This document shows, piece after piece, positions 9,664-21,140 of a DNA stretch of 64,000 nt. How positions within the stretch are numbered: the first letter of the stretch is position 1; every line of letters begins with the position of its first letter. The stretch is from assembly GCF_026262505.1 (NCBI RefSeq), contig NC_067206.1, forward strand, positions 21,529,896 to 21,593,895. Reading direction: 5' to 3'. Both the position numbers and the translations under genes were made by a program. Source of the DNA: Trichomonas vaginalis G3. Taxonomy: Eukaryota > Parabasalia > Trichomonadida > Trichomonadidae. The notes beneath the pieces are model-generated. The model saw only the letters and a program-made list of their open reading frames with translations. It searched no databases and was not told the origin of the DNA.

Positions 9664-12600
9664 TCAGAACTTCAACTTACGAATAAAGCTTGTTTTAGTC
9701 GTTATTGAGAAGTTAAACTTTTCAGCAAAGCAAGGACTAGAAGACTTACATAAGTCAAATCCAATCTCTTGACCATCATGAAGTGCTTTATATAACTGCA
9801 TAACACTGAACTCAGAGTCTTTGTCAAATTTTCCTTGCGGAACCATTAAACCTTTATCTTCATCATAGAAACACTGAACAGAGTCAGGAAACATTTCATT
9901 AGCGTTAGAGCAATAACATCTTGCTTCACGCCTTTCATTCTGCAGTGAAATGCAACTTCATTTAAATCGTTAGTGAGTAAGTCTATGTAGGTCTTCTTTC
10001 CACAGAAAATACTTTTATAAGCTAAACTTTGTTTATCTTTTATGATTTCTGCAAAGTCGCTATGAAATTGACCTAATGTTTTACCAATAAGTTCTCTACC
10101 GTATCTCTTCTTAAATTCATGAGCTAAACGTGGTATGTCTTCATTGTAAATGTGCATCGAATCTGTATCCTGCTAAAATGCTTTTAATCCTAAGTCTTCA
10201 ATCGTGCAAAACACTTCATTCATAATACGTTTTGACATTGATAGAATATTTACACCAAGTGGGCAAAAGTTAAAGTGTCTGCAAATGCTTTTCGTTAGCT
10301 TGAAAATAGTTTTATCTGAACCATCCAAACCTTCGAACTTCACTATATGGTTGTAATTTCTTATAGCATATCTTATAGCATCTTTGTCATCTACTATGGT
10401 TATTTTTGACTCAATAGGAGATAAAATGGTTTTTGCCATAAATGCTGTTCAGAATGAGTTTTATAATTTCTTGTAATGGGTTTTCTTCTTTCTTATACTT
10501 TAACCTTAACTCAAACAATTTCTTAACTTCATCTCTTATTCTCAAATCTCTGTTTCCATCGTAATAGTATCCTTGCAACACTTCACATTTGACACCTTGA
10601 TATTTTATAAGGTCCTGTAATGTTATATGGTCAACATACATGAGACAGCAAGTGTTTGAACTTCTGGAACGTTAAGTTCTGGATTTAGTTCAGGGTCACA
10701 AACTATTAAAGGAAAGTGTCTATGTATTCCAATCTCTGTTATCTTAATGAGAACAAAGAAGCCAGACATAAACTTTTCACCAATGGGTTCCTTTTGGTCA
10801 TCATCGAATAAATGTCTCATGAGATACTCTGTGCTTAACATCTCATCCTTCAATACTTTTGGAATTCCTTCTAAAGTATAAAGTCTTGCTATAGCTGATG
10901 GATATAATGAAACAGCGTCGAAGTCAGCAATGAGTTTCTTTTTGCTCTTTTGTTTAATGTTATCTGACAACATACATCTTCCACCTTGAATGCATCTCGA
11001 AATAAATTCTCTTGGTTTATTTGAGAGGTCATAAAGATTTCCATTCGGGAAGTACACTCTGTTCTCAAACAATTTGTTAGCAATAGAACAAATACTAACG
11101 TAGTCATAAACGTTTAAATCAAACTCTTTCAATAAGTCATTGCGGAACTTTACAAAACCTTCTCTTAAAATTCTTACATCTTGTTTGCAGTAAAACGTGC
11201 TATATTTTTCTAAGTCGAAGTGGTTCTCATCTATTCTGCAACCTTTAATGGAATCTATGTTCTTCATAAATGTATCTGCATCCTTGACAAACTTACATGC
11301 TTCAGAAATGACACCAGTTCTGTTGTCATTTGCTAACAAAACACTGCTGTAGTAGTTATATGGAAATACTTCTTTCGGTCCTGTTTGTAAGTTAAACATA
11401 GCAGGAAATAGTTTAAGCTTCTTATTTATAACACTGTAAGAGTCTTTTATAATAATTACCCGTCCTTTATATAAACCAGTTATTTGCATTGTTCGTGAAC
11501 CTTTAATGATGGGAGTTCCTTTCACTTCTGTCATGTGTCTTAAGATGAAGTTTATATCATAGCTGAGGTTATGGAAATATATTAAACTCTTGTCAGGAAG
11601 TCGTTCCAAAAATTCTGTTGCACAATTCTGACCCCAAATGCTTTCACTCACTGAACCATCTTCACTGTCATAACAGATGTTAAAAGCTTTATGAAAGCCA
11701 TCGGTACTACACTCAAAGTCAGCAAAAAAAACGTGCTCAGGAATGAACTTGCACTTATTTTTATTTACTTCTTTTGACTCGGCTTTCTTCTTCAGTTGTA
11801 CACAATACTTTGGAGCATATGTCAAATCTTTAAATGGTGCAAGGTTCTGTTTATATAAGTCAGTCGTATATGTGAAAAGTTCTCCATAAGAAATAGGTTC
11901 GAAATATTTGCACTCCACAATGTTTTCATAACATCCCATAGCGGTGTAGTTCTATCATAACGAACTACATATTTGTTCTCTCTCTTTGTATATATTTTCA
12001 TCTGTTTCTCAATGTTCATTCCACCACACTCCTTCAAGATTTCTATATAGTTGCGAATGAAATATGTTGTCATTGGAAGTCTTTCATTTAGCATGTAGTG
12101 GTCTTCAACAAGAAGTAAGTCAATAGTTCGAACAGTTTTACATTCTTTTGGTATGTATCTCTTTATTTCATTATATCTTGAGTCATTGAAGTAACCAATG
12201 GTAACATTAAATGCTATACCTGTTGCGTCAGAAATTTCTTGTACTTTACTTTGAGGAAAGTCTCTAACACGAATGACTTCTCTCATGTGGTCAATAGTTT
12301 CTTCATTTACTCCAGCCTGAATGCAAGCATAAACGAAACAATTGTCTTCTGTCATAAGTGTTGCAGTTCTTTTGTTCAGTTCATTGAAGATTTGGTAGCG
12401 TTCAAGATTTATAGGTAATGTGCAAAGATACTTCCAGAACTGACCGCTTCTCTTCTTATAAAACTTCTTTTCACCATTATCTTTCCAAAAGATTTCTATA
12501 AGTGCTGGGTTTCCTGTTTGCTTAAGAGCTTCCAAAATGGCTTTCTGGTCATTTGTCAGTGTGCTTTCATCTCTATATGGTCTCTTTTTTGGTTTGCCTT

Positions 12601-12673
12601 TCTTTACATCTGACATCGTTAAGCCTTCATATTCTGTTAAATCATACATCTTTATTTCAGTAAGATTCTTTAT
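9664..12673 (-). pseudogene. protein-primed DNA polymerase B (family 2), left-arm copy
   Basis: Left-arm copy of the polymerase described at 12682-16407, running up to the palindrome centre, so its N-terminal region is absent. The exonuclease motifs (FADFECSTDG, NLSYDINFIL, YCKQDVRIL) and polymerase motif A (DFDAVSLYPS) are visible. It looks broken about four times. Amino-acid identity with the right arm is almost complete. Confidence 0.85.
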
Positions 12674-13395
12674 TTCTTACAGAAGCTAACATAGATGTTG
12701 CAAAACATTACGCGACAAACAAAAAAGCACTCGCTGACATCCTCAATGACTATAATGGTGCAATAAGTTATGATAGAATTCATGAGTTCATAAAGCCGCA
12801 ACGCGGCGAGGACGAAGTCCATGCAAGAACTTTTCCTTTAAATGACGTTGCTATTGACTTATATCATAGACGTTCAATACCTCATGAAGTAAGAAGAGAA
12901 ATGTTTGACATAACAAATGCAAACGTTGGTGAAACAAGAAGAAGAGACGACACACTGAAACAACAGAGAAGAGAGATGTTTAAAAGTGCTATAGAACAAG
13001 TTCGCAAAGCTAACGATGTCATTCGTTCCATTGACGACAAACCAAAAGAAGGTGAGAGATGGTTAAAGAAAGATGAAGAGAATAGGAAGAGAAATGTGAA
13101 GTCAGGCAATAGACTCATTGACTTTAACATCGAAGCTTTAGATGAACCAAACAGAGACTACTTACACAAACATTTCGGTAAGGTTTTCATGAGACTCTTA
13201 GAGAAAATTAAAATAAACTCACAACAGAGATGGATGGTATGTTATAAACTTGGTGGAAAGTATGAATGTTCTACGTTAAACCTCAATAATATTGGAACAT
13301 TACTACATCAGCTCTTGAAGGAGAACTTTATATCAGAGATAGAAGCAAATGCTGCAGGTATTGTTGAAATGCACTATGACTTCTTCTTGACAAAC
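12674..13395. other. unique centre of the Polinton B palindrome
   Basis: 722 bp present only once, separating the two inverted arms. It is entirely coding in the right-arm polymerase frame (N-terminal region) and includes a double-hairpin insertion. No promoter-like T-rich leader or second gene is visible. Confidence 0.85.
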
Positions 13396-16300
13396 ATAAA
13401 GAATCTTACTGAAATAAAGATGTATGATTTAACAGAATATGAAGGCTTAACGATGTCAGATGTAAAGAAAGGCAAACCAAAAAAGAGACCATATAGAGAT
13501 GAAAGCACACTGACAAATGACCAGAAAGCCATTTTGGAAGCTCTTAAGCAAACAGGAAACCCAGCACTTATAGAAATCTTTTGGAAAGATAATGGTGAAA
13601 AGAAGTTTTATAAGAAGAGAAGCGGTCAGTTCTGGAAGTATCTTTGCACATTACCTATAAATCTTGAACGCTACCAAATCTTCAATGAACTGAACAAAAG
13701 AACTGCAACACTTATGACAGAAGACAATTGTTTCGTTTATGCTTGCATTCAGGCTGGAGTAAATGAAGAAACTATTGACCACATGAGAGAAGTCATTCGT
13801 GTTAGAGACTTTCCTCAAAGTAAAGTACAAGAAATTTCTGACGCAACAGGTATAGCATTTAATGTTACCATTGGTTACTTCAATGACTCAAGATATAATG
13901 AAATAAAGAGATACATACCAAAAGAATGTAAAACTGTTCGAACTATTGACTTACTTCTTGTTGAAGACCACTACATGCTAAATGAAAGACTTCCAATGAC
14001 AACATATTTCATTCGCAACTATATAGAAATCTTGAAGGAGTGTGGTGGAATGAACATTGAGAAACAGATGAAAATATATACAAAGAGAGAGAACAAATAT
14101 GTAGTTCGTTATGATAGAACTACACCGCTATGGGATGTTATGAAAACATTGTGGGAGTGCAAATATTTCGAACCTATTTCTTATGGAGAACTTTTCACAT
14201 ATACGACTGACTTATATAAACAGAACCTTGCACCATTTAAAGATTTGACATATGCTCCAAAGTATTGTGTACAACTGAAGAAGAAAGCCGAGTCAAAAGA
14301 AGTAAATAAAAATAAGTGCAAGTTCATTCCTGAGCACGTTTTCTTTGCTGACTTTGAGTGTAGTACCGATGGCTTTCATAAAGCTTTTAACATCTGTTAT
14401 GACAGTGAAGATGGTTCAGTGAGTGAAAGCATTTGGGGTCAGAATTGTGCAACAGAATTTTTGGAACGACTTCCTGACAAGAGTTTAATATATTTCCATA
14501 ACCTCAGCTATGATATAAACTTCATCTTAAGACACATGACAGAAGTGAAAGGAACTCCCATCATTAAAGGTTCACGAACAATGCAAATAACTGGTTTATA
14601 TAAAGGACGGGTAATTATTATAAAAGACTCTTACAGTGTTATAAATAAGAAGCTTAAACTATTTCCTGCTATGTTTAACTTACAAACAGGACCGAAAGAA
14701 GTATTTCCATATAACTACTACAGCAGTGTTTTGTTAGCAAATGACAACAGAACTGGTGTCATTTCTGAAGCATGTAAGTTTGTCAAGGATGCAGATACAT
14801 TTATGAAGAACATAGATTCCATTAAAGGTTGCAGAATAGATGAGAACCACTTCGACTTAGAAAAATATAGCACGTTTTACTGCAAACAAGATGTAAGAAT
14901 TTTAAGAGAAGGTTTTGTAAAGTTCCGCAATGACTTATTGAAAGAGTTTGATTTAAACGTTTATGACTACGTTAGTATTTGTTCTATTGCTAACAAATTG
15001 TTTGAGAACAGAGTGTACTTCCCGAATGGAAATCTTTATGACCTCTCAAATAAACCAAGAGAATTTATTTCGAGATGCATTCAAGGTGGAAGATGTATGT
15101 TGTCAGATAACATTAAACAAAAGAGCAAAAAGAAACTCATTGCTGACTTCGACGCTGTTTCATTATATCCATCAGCTATAGCAAGACTTTATACTTTAGA
15201 AGGAATTCCAAAAGTATTGAAGGATGAGATGTTAAGCACAGAGTATCTCATGAGACATTTATTCGATGATGACCAAAAGGAACCCATTGGTGAAAAGTTT
15301 ATGTCTGGCTTCTTTGTTCTCATTAAGATAACAGAGATTGGAATACATAGACACTTTCCTTTAATAGTTTGTGACCCTGAACTAAATCCAGAACTTAACG
15401 TTCCCAGAAGTTCAAACACTTGCTGTCTCATGTATGTTGACCATATAACATTACAGGACCTTATAAAATATCAAGGTGTCAAATGTGAAGTGTTGCAAGG
15501 ATACTATTACGATGGAAACAGAGATTTGAGAATAAGAGATGAAGTTAAGAAATTGTTTGAGTTAAGGTTAAAGTATAAGAAAGAAGAAAACCCATTACAA
15601 GAAATTATAAAACTCATTCTGAACAGCATTTATGGCAAAACCATTTTATCTCCTATTGAGTCAAAAATAACCATAGTAGATGACAAAGATGCTATAAGAT
15701 ATGCTATAAGAAATTACAACCATATAGTGAAGTTCGAAGGTTTGGATGGTTCAGATAAAACTATTTTCAAGCTAACGAAAAGCATTTGCAGACACTTTAA
15801 CTTTTGCCCACTTGGTGTAAATATTCTATCAATGTCAAAACGTATTATGAATGAAGTGTTTTGCACGATTGAAGACTTAGGATTAAAAGCATTTTAGCAG
15901 GATACAGATTCGATGCACATTTACAATGAAGACATACCACGTTTAGCTCATGAATTTAAGAAGAGATACGGTAGAGAACTTATTGGTAAAACATTAGGTC
16001 AATTTCATAGCGACTTTGCAGAAATCATAAAAGATAAACAAAGTTTAGCTTATAAAAGTATTTTCTGTGGAAAGAAGACCTACATAGACTTACTCACTAA
16101 CGATTTAAATGAAGTTGCATTTCACTGCAGAATGAAAGGCGTGAAGCAAGATGTTATTGCTCTAACCGCTAATGAAATGTTTCCTGACTCTGTTCAGTGT
16201 TTCTATGATGAAGATAAAGGTTTAATGGTTCCGCAAGGAAAATTTGACAAAGACTCTGAGTTCAGTGTTATGCAGTTATATAAAGCACTTCATGATGGTC

Positions 16301-16407
16301 AAGAGATTGGATTTGACTTATGTAAGTCTTCTAGTCCTTGCTTTGCTGAAAAGTTTAACTTCTCAATAACGACTAAAACAAGCTTTATTCGTAAGTTGAA
16401 GTTCTGA
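12682..16407 (+). pseudogene. protein-primed DNA polymerase B with OTU-like N-terminus (family 2), right-arm copy
   Basis: Family-B polymerase of the protein-primed type that replicates linear element DNA. The frame is open from the palindrome centre. The first Met is at 12901, so the true start is not present. From that Met: an OTU-like Cys box EDNCFVYAC near residue 275 and a His box LLVEDHYML near 355; exonuclease motifs FADFECSTDG (~482), YFHNLSYDINFIL and YCKQDVRIL; polymerase motifs DFDAVSLYPS (~749) and LNSIYGK (~909); and motif C DTDS, with a C-terminal domain ending at 16407. About one break. Residues PQRGEDEV near its 5' end come from a double-hairpin insertion. Converges on the 285-aa gene. 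Confidence 0.88.
12795..12820. repeat. double-hairpin insertion in polymerase N-terminal region
   Basis: GCCGC-AAC-GCGGC, GA, then GGAC-GAA-GTCC. In frame in the polymerase coding sequence. Single copy, since it lies in the unique centre. Confidence 0.85.
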
Positions 16408-16453
16408 GGTCATTTATTTTTGTCAGCAGTGAGACCATTCATGATAAAAATAA

Positions 16454-16478
16454 GCCGCTAGCGGCAAGGGCGAAGCCC
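16454..16478. repeat. double-hairpin insertion (right arm)
   Basis: GCCGC-TA-GCGGC, AA, GGGC-GAA-GCCC. Mirror of 9593-9617, in the convergent spacer between the polymerase and the 285-aa gene. Confidence 0.8.
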
Positions 16479-16488
16479 ATGTGGTCAT

Positions 16489-17347
16489 TTACAATACTGC
16501 GATGGTAGAGTTTAAGAGTTGTGCTTCAATGTAGAGACAGTCCTTATGGTCTGGAGGTAAGAACACTGGGCAGTTATGGTCATGAGTGGAGAACATATCT
16601 ATCCAAAACTCACGATTGAAGCCAGTTAATTTATAGTATTTAGGGTTAGGAAGTGGTGAAGTTCTTGTATGACCAATGAACTCATTTTCAACGCCTTTGG
16701 CTATATTAGAGAAAAAGAATAGCTTGCTTTCTATCCCAAATGCCAGGTGTTACAATCTTTGAAAATTCATTTTTCCTCGGAAGCATTGCATCATAATTGA
16801 AAACATTCTTGAAATCATCACTTGGTTCAGAGATTTGAAATCTTATACGTAATGGATTTTCTTTCTCTTTAGCGACTTCATTGAATGGTGAATATATAAC
16901 AAACTGACAGTCATGTGTTCCATCTTCATTTTCATTAAATTCATAATGAAAGTCTAGAAGTTGTGGCTGACTACCTTCTTCTTTCAGTTGTGCAAGAAAC
17001 TCACGTAAAGGCTGTAAAGTTTGTACTTCAATGTTAAACTTTTTCTCGAACATTTCATTAAATGAAATCATACATTGCAACAATGTTGTATCGTCTTTAA
17101 AGTATTTGTATATGTGAATGTTTTGGGCGCTTAAAGACTGTTCGTCATTTTCTATCTCGACTTGAAGTATAAAGTCAACTTTCCTAAATGCACGTGTTAT
17201 ATACATATTTGTTATGCCAATATATTTTTCTTCATTTATGTTCACAATCCAGTCTGTTGGAAACTTAAACGTTACTCTGTTCCCCTTTATTTTGACGTCA
17301 GGGTTTTCACTACTGAACGCAACAGATAAAGGTATTTGTCTATACAT
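16489..17347 (-). pseudogene. 285-aa-type putative minor virion protein (right arm)
   Basis: Right-arm copy of 8725-9582, differing by a few substitutions (for example SVAFSSENP for SVGFSSENP near the start). Broken about once. The N-terminal 200 residues remain open. Confidence 0.65.
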
Positions 17348-17372
17348 TTTAGTTCCAATAAAAATAAACCAT

Positions 17373-17634
17373 TTACTCTTTCTTCACTTCAGCTTCTTTA
17401 GCTTTTGCTTCAGCTTCTTCTCTAGCTTTTTTTCGCCAGTAGTCTTGGGTTCTTTTGTCTTCCAGCAGCTAATGCAGCAAGTTGTTTTTCACTAAGTTTT
17501 CTCTTTGGTCTCTCTGGCTTTTGTTCTTGTTTTTGTTCCTTCAGTTCGGATAAAATTTGCTCGCGAATTTCTTTCTTCAATGCTTCAAAATCTATGACCC
17601 CTTGGGTCTTGTCCGTAGGGCTTGTCTGAGTCAT
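17373..17634 (-). pseudogene. 86-aa-type charged helical protein (right arm)
   Basis: Right-arm copy of 8440-8700, with the N-terminal part through AALAAGRQKNPR open. Broken about once. Confidence 0.6.
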
Positions 17635-17680
17635 TTGACTGCAGATAAAAAAACAAAATTAAAACTTTAACCGATGTAAA

Positions 17681-18109
17681 ATGAGCTTGTCAAAATCAGA
17701 GCGAGAGTCTATTATATTAAATGACGCAAGAGGAATACAACATCCTTTCTATTACGTAAGTCAGAGTAAAGATGGTAAAATATACGTAAGAAAAAGAAAG
17801 GTTCCATTAGCGAATGCAGAAAGCGACAGTATTAAGGTGCATGGCACCGAGGGCGAAGCCCATGTTAAGCCTTCTATTCAAACTGAAAAGTCAATAGAAC
17901 CAGAAGAAAAGAAGCCAGATGTACTTTCAATAACGAACCAAGAGCTTATTGCAAAGTTCGTGAATTTCATTGAAAAACAAACCGAGTCAAAGAATCCTGA
18001 CCCGCCAGTGAAAGAAGTTGAGACAAAAGAGAATGTACAATTCATTGAAAATGTCAAGAAACAACTTCCACCACGAATGCCAAGAAGAAGAGTGAGAATA
18101 ATGAAGTAA
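17681..18109 (+). CDS. 142-aa Lys-rich protein (Polinton B, right arm)
   Basis: Intact copy of 7965-8393 with one visible residue difference (SDSIKVHG for SDNIKVHG), just before the in-frame double hairpin at 17836-17861. Same basic RRRVRIMK tail. It starts 46 bases from the divergent 86-aa gene and is followed after 26 bases by the capsid gene on the same strand, so the two are probably one expression cluster. Function unknown. Confidence 0.65.
   Translation: MSLSKSERESIILNDARGIQHPFYYVSQSKDGKIYVRKRKVPLANAESDSIKVHGTEGEAHVKPSIQTEKSIEPEEKKPDVLSITNQELIAKFVNFIEKQTESKNPDPPVKEVETKENVQFIENVKKQLPPRMPRRRVRIMK
17836..17861. repeat. double-hairpin insertion inside 142-aa gene (right arm)
   Basis: GGTGC-ATG-GCACC, GA, GGGC-GAA-GCCC. 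In-frame mirror copy of 8213-8238. Confidence 0.8.
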
Positions 18110-18135
18110 ATAGATATTTTATCCGAATCAAAGAC

Positions 18136-19712
18136 ATGCAGAACGAACAGTTAAACGAATTTACTCCAGCAGAGCATATTCATCAGATTCGCTCATATTT
18201 CGATATCATAGACAATGCAGTTCAAATTGTGACACTAATAGAAAATATTCTGACGCAAAGATTCCATCACAACCTGGAACTGCTAAAGATAAACACATGG
18301 GTAACATTCAATCTCTCACCTCCTGGTGAAAATATGTTGGACCTTTACAATACATTCATTACGTATAAAATGGAAGGTCAATTTATTGTAGATAAAGAAA
18401 TTGGTTCAGGTTCCAATAAAACAAACCACCAGGATTTTGGATTGGTTTCGATGACGCTTTCTATGCAGTTGCTGGATATCAAATCCTTGCAAATGGTCGT
18501 ATCGTATATTCTCAAGACAACGCAAGAGAAGAAGCATATATAACTTCAAACTCACAAACTACCGAACAAATAAAGAAAGTAGATGTTTTCTCAAAGACTC
18601 GACATGAAGATGTATGGAGTCATTCGGGAACATGCAGAACAGGACAAATTGTTAGTGGTCCAATTACAGCAGGAAAATCATTTGATTTTAAGCTTCGTTT
18701 AAGAATTCCTGTTAGAAAGTTTTTACCATTAGAAGCTATAAGATTTATTCCTGCATTTGCTGGTAACATTCAGCTTAAAGTAAAGTTCAGTAGCGACGCA
18801 TTACAATGCACATCTATATCTGTAAATGATATCATTGCTTTCAATCCAACTCTTAAAGTTGCATTTGCTTCAGATTCAAATCCACCGACAAATAAATTTG
18901 TTCCATGGAATGAACCATTCACTATGATAACGAAGGCAATAGAAGCTAGTGGAACAGTTACTATTACAACTGTAACCCAGCAACTATTTCGAACAAAGAT
19001 GGATTTTAATGAATGTTTCATTCATCCAAAGTCATTCTCTTTAGACCCTAACATTTATACAGAACTTGTAGAACATTATACAAACGAGGCTTTATGTTTT
19101 CCTGTTAAAGTTATGGATTGGATTCCTATGGACGGTTCATTCTCAAAGAATACAGAGATAGTTCAAGTGCAACATTTACAGCAGCTTATACGCCTATTAA
19201 TGTTTAAAAGTATTTGGGCACTATTTAGAAAGAAAGACAACTATTATGTTAATTTTGAGAACCCTAAGTTTAAATATCTTCAGCTTTCCATGGGAGCTTA
19301 TGGAAATATGCCTGCAGAACCTGAAAAATCATATGGACCTGTATTTTATGAAATGGTTGCGAACGCTTGCAATACAAACAATGATATGATTGGATTTAAT
19401 GAAGATGTTATGAGGTCATTGGTGGATGATGGTAGTGTGGAACATAAATGGGATAGCTATGACAACACACATTTCTTATGTGGTTTTCCAACAGAAGTGG
19501 ACTTTTGCTTCCAGCAAGGTCAAACATCTACTGCTCCAATAACATACAAATTGTCTGTTAAAGGACCTATTGAACTAGCAACTGAAAATGTACCAAAGCC
19601 ACTTATTGGATTTATGAGGGATTGTTGCTTTGCAATACAAGTAAGACAGTCAGGCATACCAATAATAAGACTTGACGACTATAACTTAGCAACTGACGAC
19701 AGTGAGGAATAA
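18136..19712 (+). pseudogene. major capsid protein, double-jelly-roll type (right arm)
   Basis: Right-arm copy of the family-2 major capsid protein, from MQNEQLNEFTPAEHIHQ to LATDDSEE. The C-terminal frame from about 18924 is open and shows the second jelly-roll region (FENPKFKYLQLSMGAYGN, TYKLSVKGPIEL). About three breaks. Followed after about 30 bases by the membrane protein gene. Confidence 0.7.
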
Positions 19713-19742
19713 AGGATGAACGTTTATTTTTAAAGCTTATAA

Positions 19743-20201
19743 ATGAGTTCTTCATCAAGCTCTCGTGAACCTTCACCGTCTATGAAACAAACTTTACCAA
19801 ACGATTATGGAGCACCTATTGAATATTTCTTACGAGCTGCACAATGGCAAAGAGCAGTCTCACCAAGGTTAGGTGTTCCACCAGCTCCTGTCAAAAATAG
19901 CATTTGGTCAAGTCCTTATATAAAATATGGTCTCCCACTAGGTTTGCTAGCTACAGCAGGAGCAGTAATGATGTTGAAAAGAAATAAAGCAAATGTTGTA
20001 AATAATACTGAAGTAGCTGAAGTTAAACAAACTCCGACACCATCGCCAAAACCAACGCCTTCACAAACAACACCTTCAATGACTCCTGAACCTATGGAAT
20101 TACAAACTCCTGTTCAAAAGTCAACTCCAAAACCGACTCCAACATTTAAACCAGAACCTACACCACAAATAAATCGTAAAACTCCTGCGTTTCCTTACTG
20201 A
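19743..20201 (+). CDS. membrane protein with Pro-rich tail, 152 aa (right arm)
   Basis: Copy of 5877-6335 with identical protein. Ser-rich N-terminus, a single hydrophobic helix, then a PTPSPKP-type tail. ATG follows GCTTATAA, downstream of the capsid gene. Intactness in both arms suggests recent duplication or homogenisation. Function unknown; virion-associated by position. Confidence 0.7.
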   Translation: MSSSSSSREPSPSMKQTLPNDYGAPIEYFLRAAQWQRAVSPRLGVPPAPVKNSIWSSPYIKYGLPLGLLATAGAVMMLKRNKANVVNNTEVAEVKQTPTPSPKPTPSQTTPSMTPEPMELQTPVQKSTPKPTPTFKPEPTPQINRKTPAFPY

Positions 20202-20250
20202 AAAAAATAACGTTATTTTTATTTAATATTAAAATTTTTATTTTATTGAA

Positions 20251-20493
20251 ATGACGACTAAAGTCACTGAAGCAATGAAACAAAAGTTTTTGGTAGAATA
20301 CATTAAATCAGGAACTATTCCAGAAGGTTTTTACATTCATACTATGAAGGATGGTAGAGTTCAGTTTAGAAAGATAAAGCAACCATTAGATAAAGAAGGA
20401 ATTTTGAGAAAGATTAAACTTCATGAGGACAACATTGCTGAACTTAAGAAGAAGTTAGAAGAGTTGGAGAAAGCAGACGACAGTGAGGAATAA
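20251..20493 (+). CDS. 80-aa coiled-coil protein (right arm)
   Basis: Begins MTTKVTEAMKQKFLVEYI, has a FYIHTMKDGRVQFRKIK module resembling part of the 142-aa protein, and ends in a Leu/Lys/Glu coiled coil with the acidic tail KADDSEE. The ATG follows a TTTTTATTTTATTGAA leader. Unrecognised. The shared xDDSEE ends of this and the capsid protein may be a common interaction or processing signal, which is speculation. Confidence 0.65.
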   Translation: MTTKVTEAMKQKFLVEYIKSGTIPEGFYIHTMKDGRVQFRKIKQPLDKEGILRKIKLHEDNIAELKKKLEELEKADDSEE

Positions 20494-20504
20494 AGCAATG
20501 AATT

Positions 20505-20575
20505 CAACAGGGTAGAAATGAGGTTAGAAATCGGGTTAGATATACCCATCTACCCTAAATTTATTTTTGTGCTAT
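20505..20575. repeat. hairpin motif downstream of 80-aa gene, shared with family 1
   Basis: AGGTTAGAAATC followed by GGGTTAGATATACCCATCTA. It can form a GGGT/ACCC hairpin. Mirror copy near 5525-5575, and a related GGTTAGATCTAACC palindrome with AGGGTAGATGG lies behind the KilA-N gene of D (40250-40288). A possible 3'-end or transfer signal. Confidence 0.5.
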
Positions 20576-20657
20576 GTTTTCATACGCGTGAGGGTGGTGA
20601 TATCATTTATTTTTAAGTTTATTTTTTTTAAATTATTTTTATTTTATTTTTATGTAA

Positions 20658-20942
20658 ATGACAGAACAAAAGCAACTCATACAAATCAAAACATATAACA
20701 AACATACATTTAAACATTTATTCTTCCTTCCTGAGCATAACATGTTCTTTCAAATACATCCGAGACCAGTTGACTATACACTGACTGTTTATAAAGATTG
20801 TCATGGTAGTTTTATAAAAACTTATGATGACGAAGGTAAGTTATGTAAATTGTACGTTAAGAAGTTAGAGAAAGTTTATGGCTTCAAGTATGACTACAAT
20901 AGGGTTAACACTGATGATGAAGATATTGAGGAAAATTTATGA
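20658..20942 (+). CDS. 94-aa terminal protein (Polinton B, right arm)
   Basis: Begins MTEQKQLIQIKTYNKHTFK and ends in the acidic tail NTDDEDIEENL. Unrecognised. Its segment HPRPVDYTLTVYKDCHGSFI is probably beta-rich. ATG follows TTTTATTTTTATGTAA. It is the gene nearest the terminus, about 190 bp from the end. A role tied to the terminus, such as terminal protein for replication priming, cannot be excluded but has no motif support. Confidence 0.6.
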   Translation: MTEQKQLIQIKTYNKHTFKHLFFLPEHNMFFQIHPRPVDYTLTVYKDCHGSFIKTYDDEGKLCKLYVKKLEKVYGFKYDYNRVNTDDEDIEENL

Positions 20943-21135
20943 GAACATTAGTGAAGTTGTTAGTGAGAACGATAGTGAGGTGAAATTGTTGGCGGCTTTG
21001 TAAATATTTAAGGTTAAGTTAGTTTTTGTGTTCATGTTGTAAAATATACGTTAACGGTTTTGTAAAGTGTCAAATTCACAAGTATTGGGTAAGGTTGAAC
21101 GCAGTGCCACCATACCCAAGACTTGTATACTAACT

Positions 21136-21140
21136 ATGAA
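21136..21140. repeat. target-site duplication ATGAA, right of Polinton B
   Basis: Second copy of the 5-bp duplication flanking element B, directly after terminus ...ATACTAACT. Confidence 0.9.

Larger units (their letters stand above)
4950..12673 (-). repeat. left arm of the giant palindrome of Polinton B
   Basis: Inverted copy of 13396-21135, in register from the outer AGTTAGTATAC terminus to the sequence ATAAAGAATCTTACTG inside the polymerase gene. Differences are scattered and few. The outer ~190 bp, from the terminus to the first gene, serves as the terminal inverted repeat. Confidence 0.9.
4950..21135. mobile_element. Polinton B (family 2), complete palindromic element nested in Polinton A
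   Basis: A 16.2-kb element bounded by inverted termini starting AGTTAGTATACAAGTCTTGG and flanked by the 5-bp duplication ATGAA. Instead of two different halves, it carries the same end twice. Arms 4950-12673 and 13396-21135 are near-identical inverted copies, each with a 94-aa protein, 80-aa protein, membrane protein, major capsid protein, 142-aa protein, 86-aa protein, 285-aa protein and polymerase. The 722-bp centre lies inside the polymerase N-terminal region. No integrase or packaging ATPase is present, so it looks non-autonomous. It is broken in several genes (about 2-5 breaks per arm); at least one lesion is shared by the arms. Sequence identity implies a young age. Confidence 0.85.
13396..21135 (+). 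repeat. right arm of the giant palindrome of Polinton B
   Basis: Inverted counterpart of 4950-12673, ending in the outer terminus ...GTATACTAACT at 21135. Gene order is the same as in the left arm, read outward from the centre. Confidence 0.9.

Noticed and set aside
4950-21135. Palindrome B as a missed-adapter sequencing artefact
   Set aside because: The flanks continue as non-palindromic polymerase sequence of A, a unique 722-bp centre exists, and target duplications bracket the element. An artefact would mirror the flanks too.
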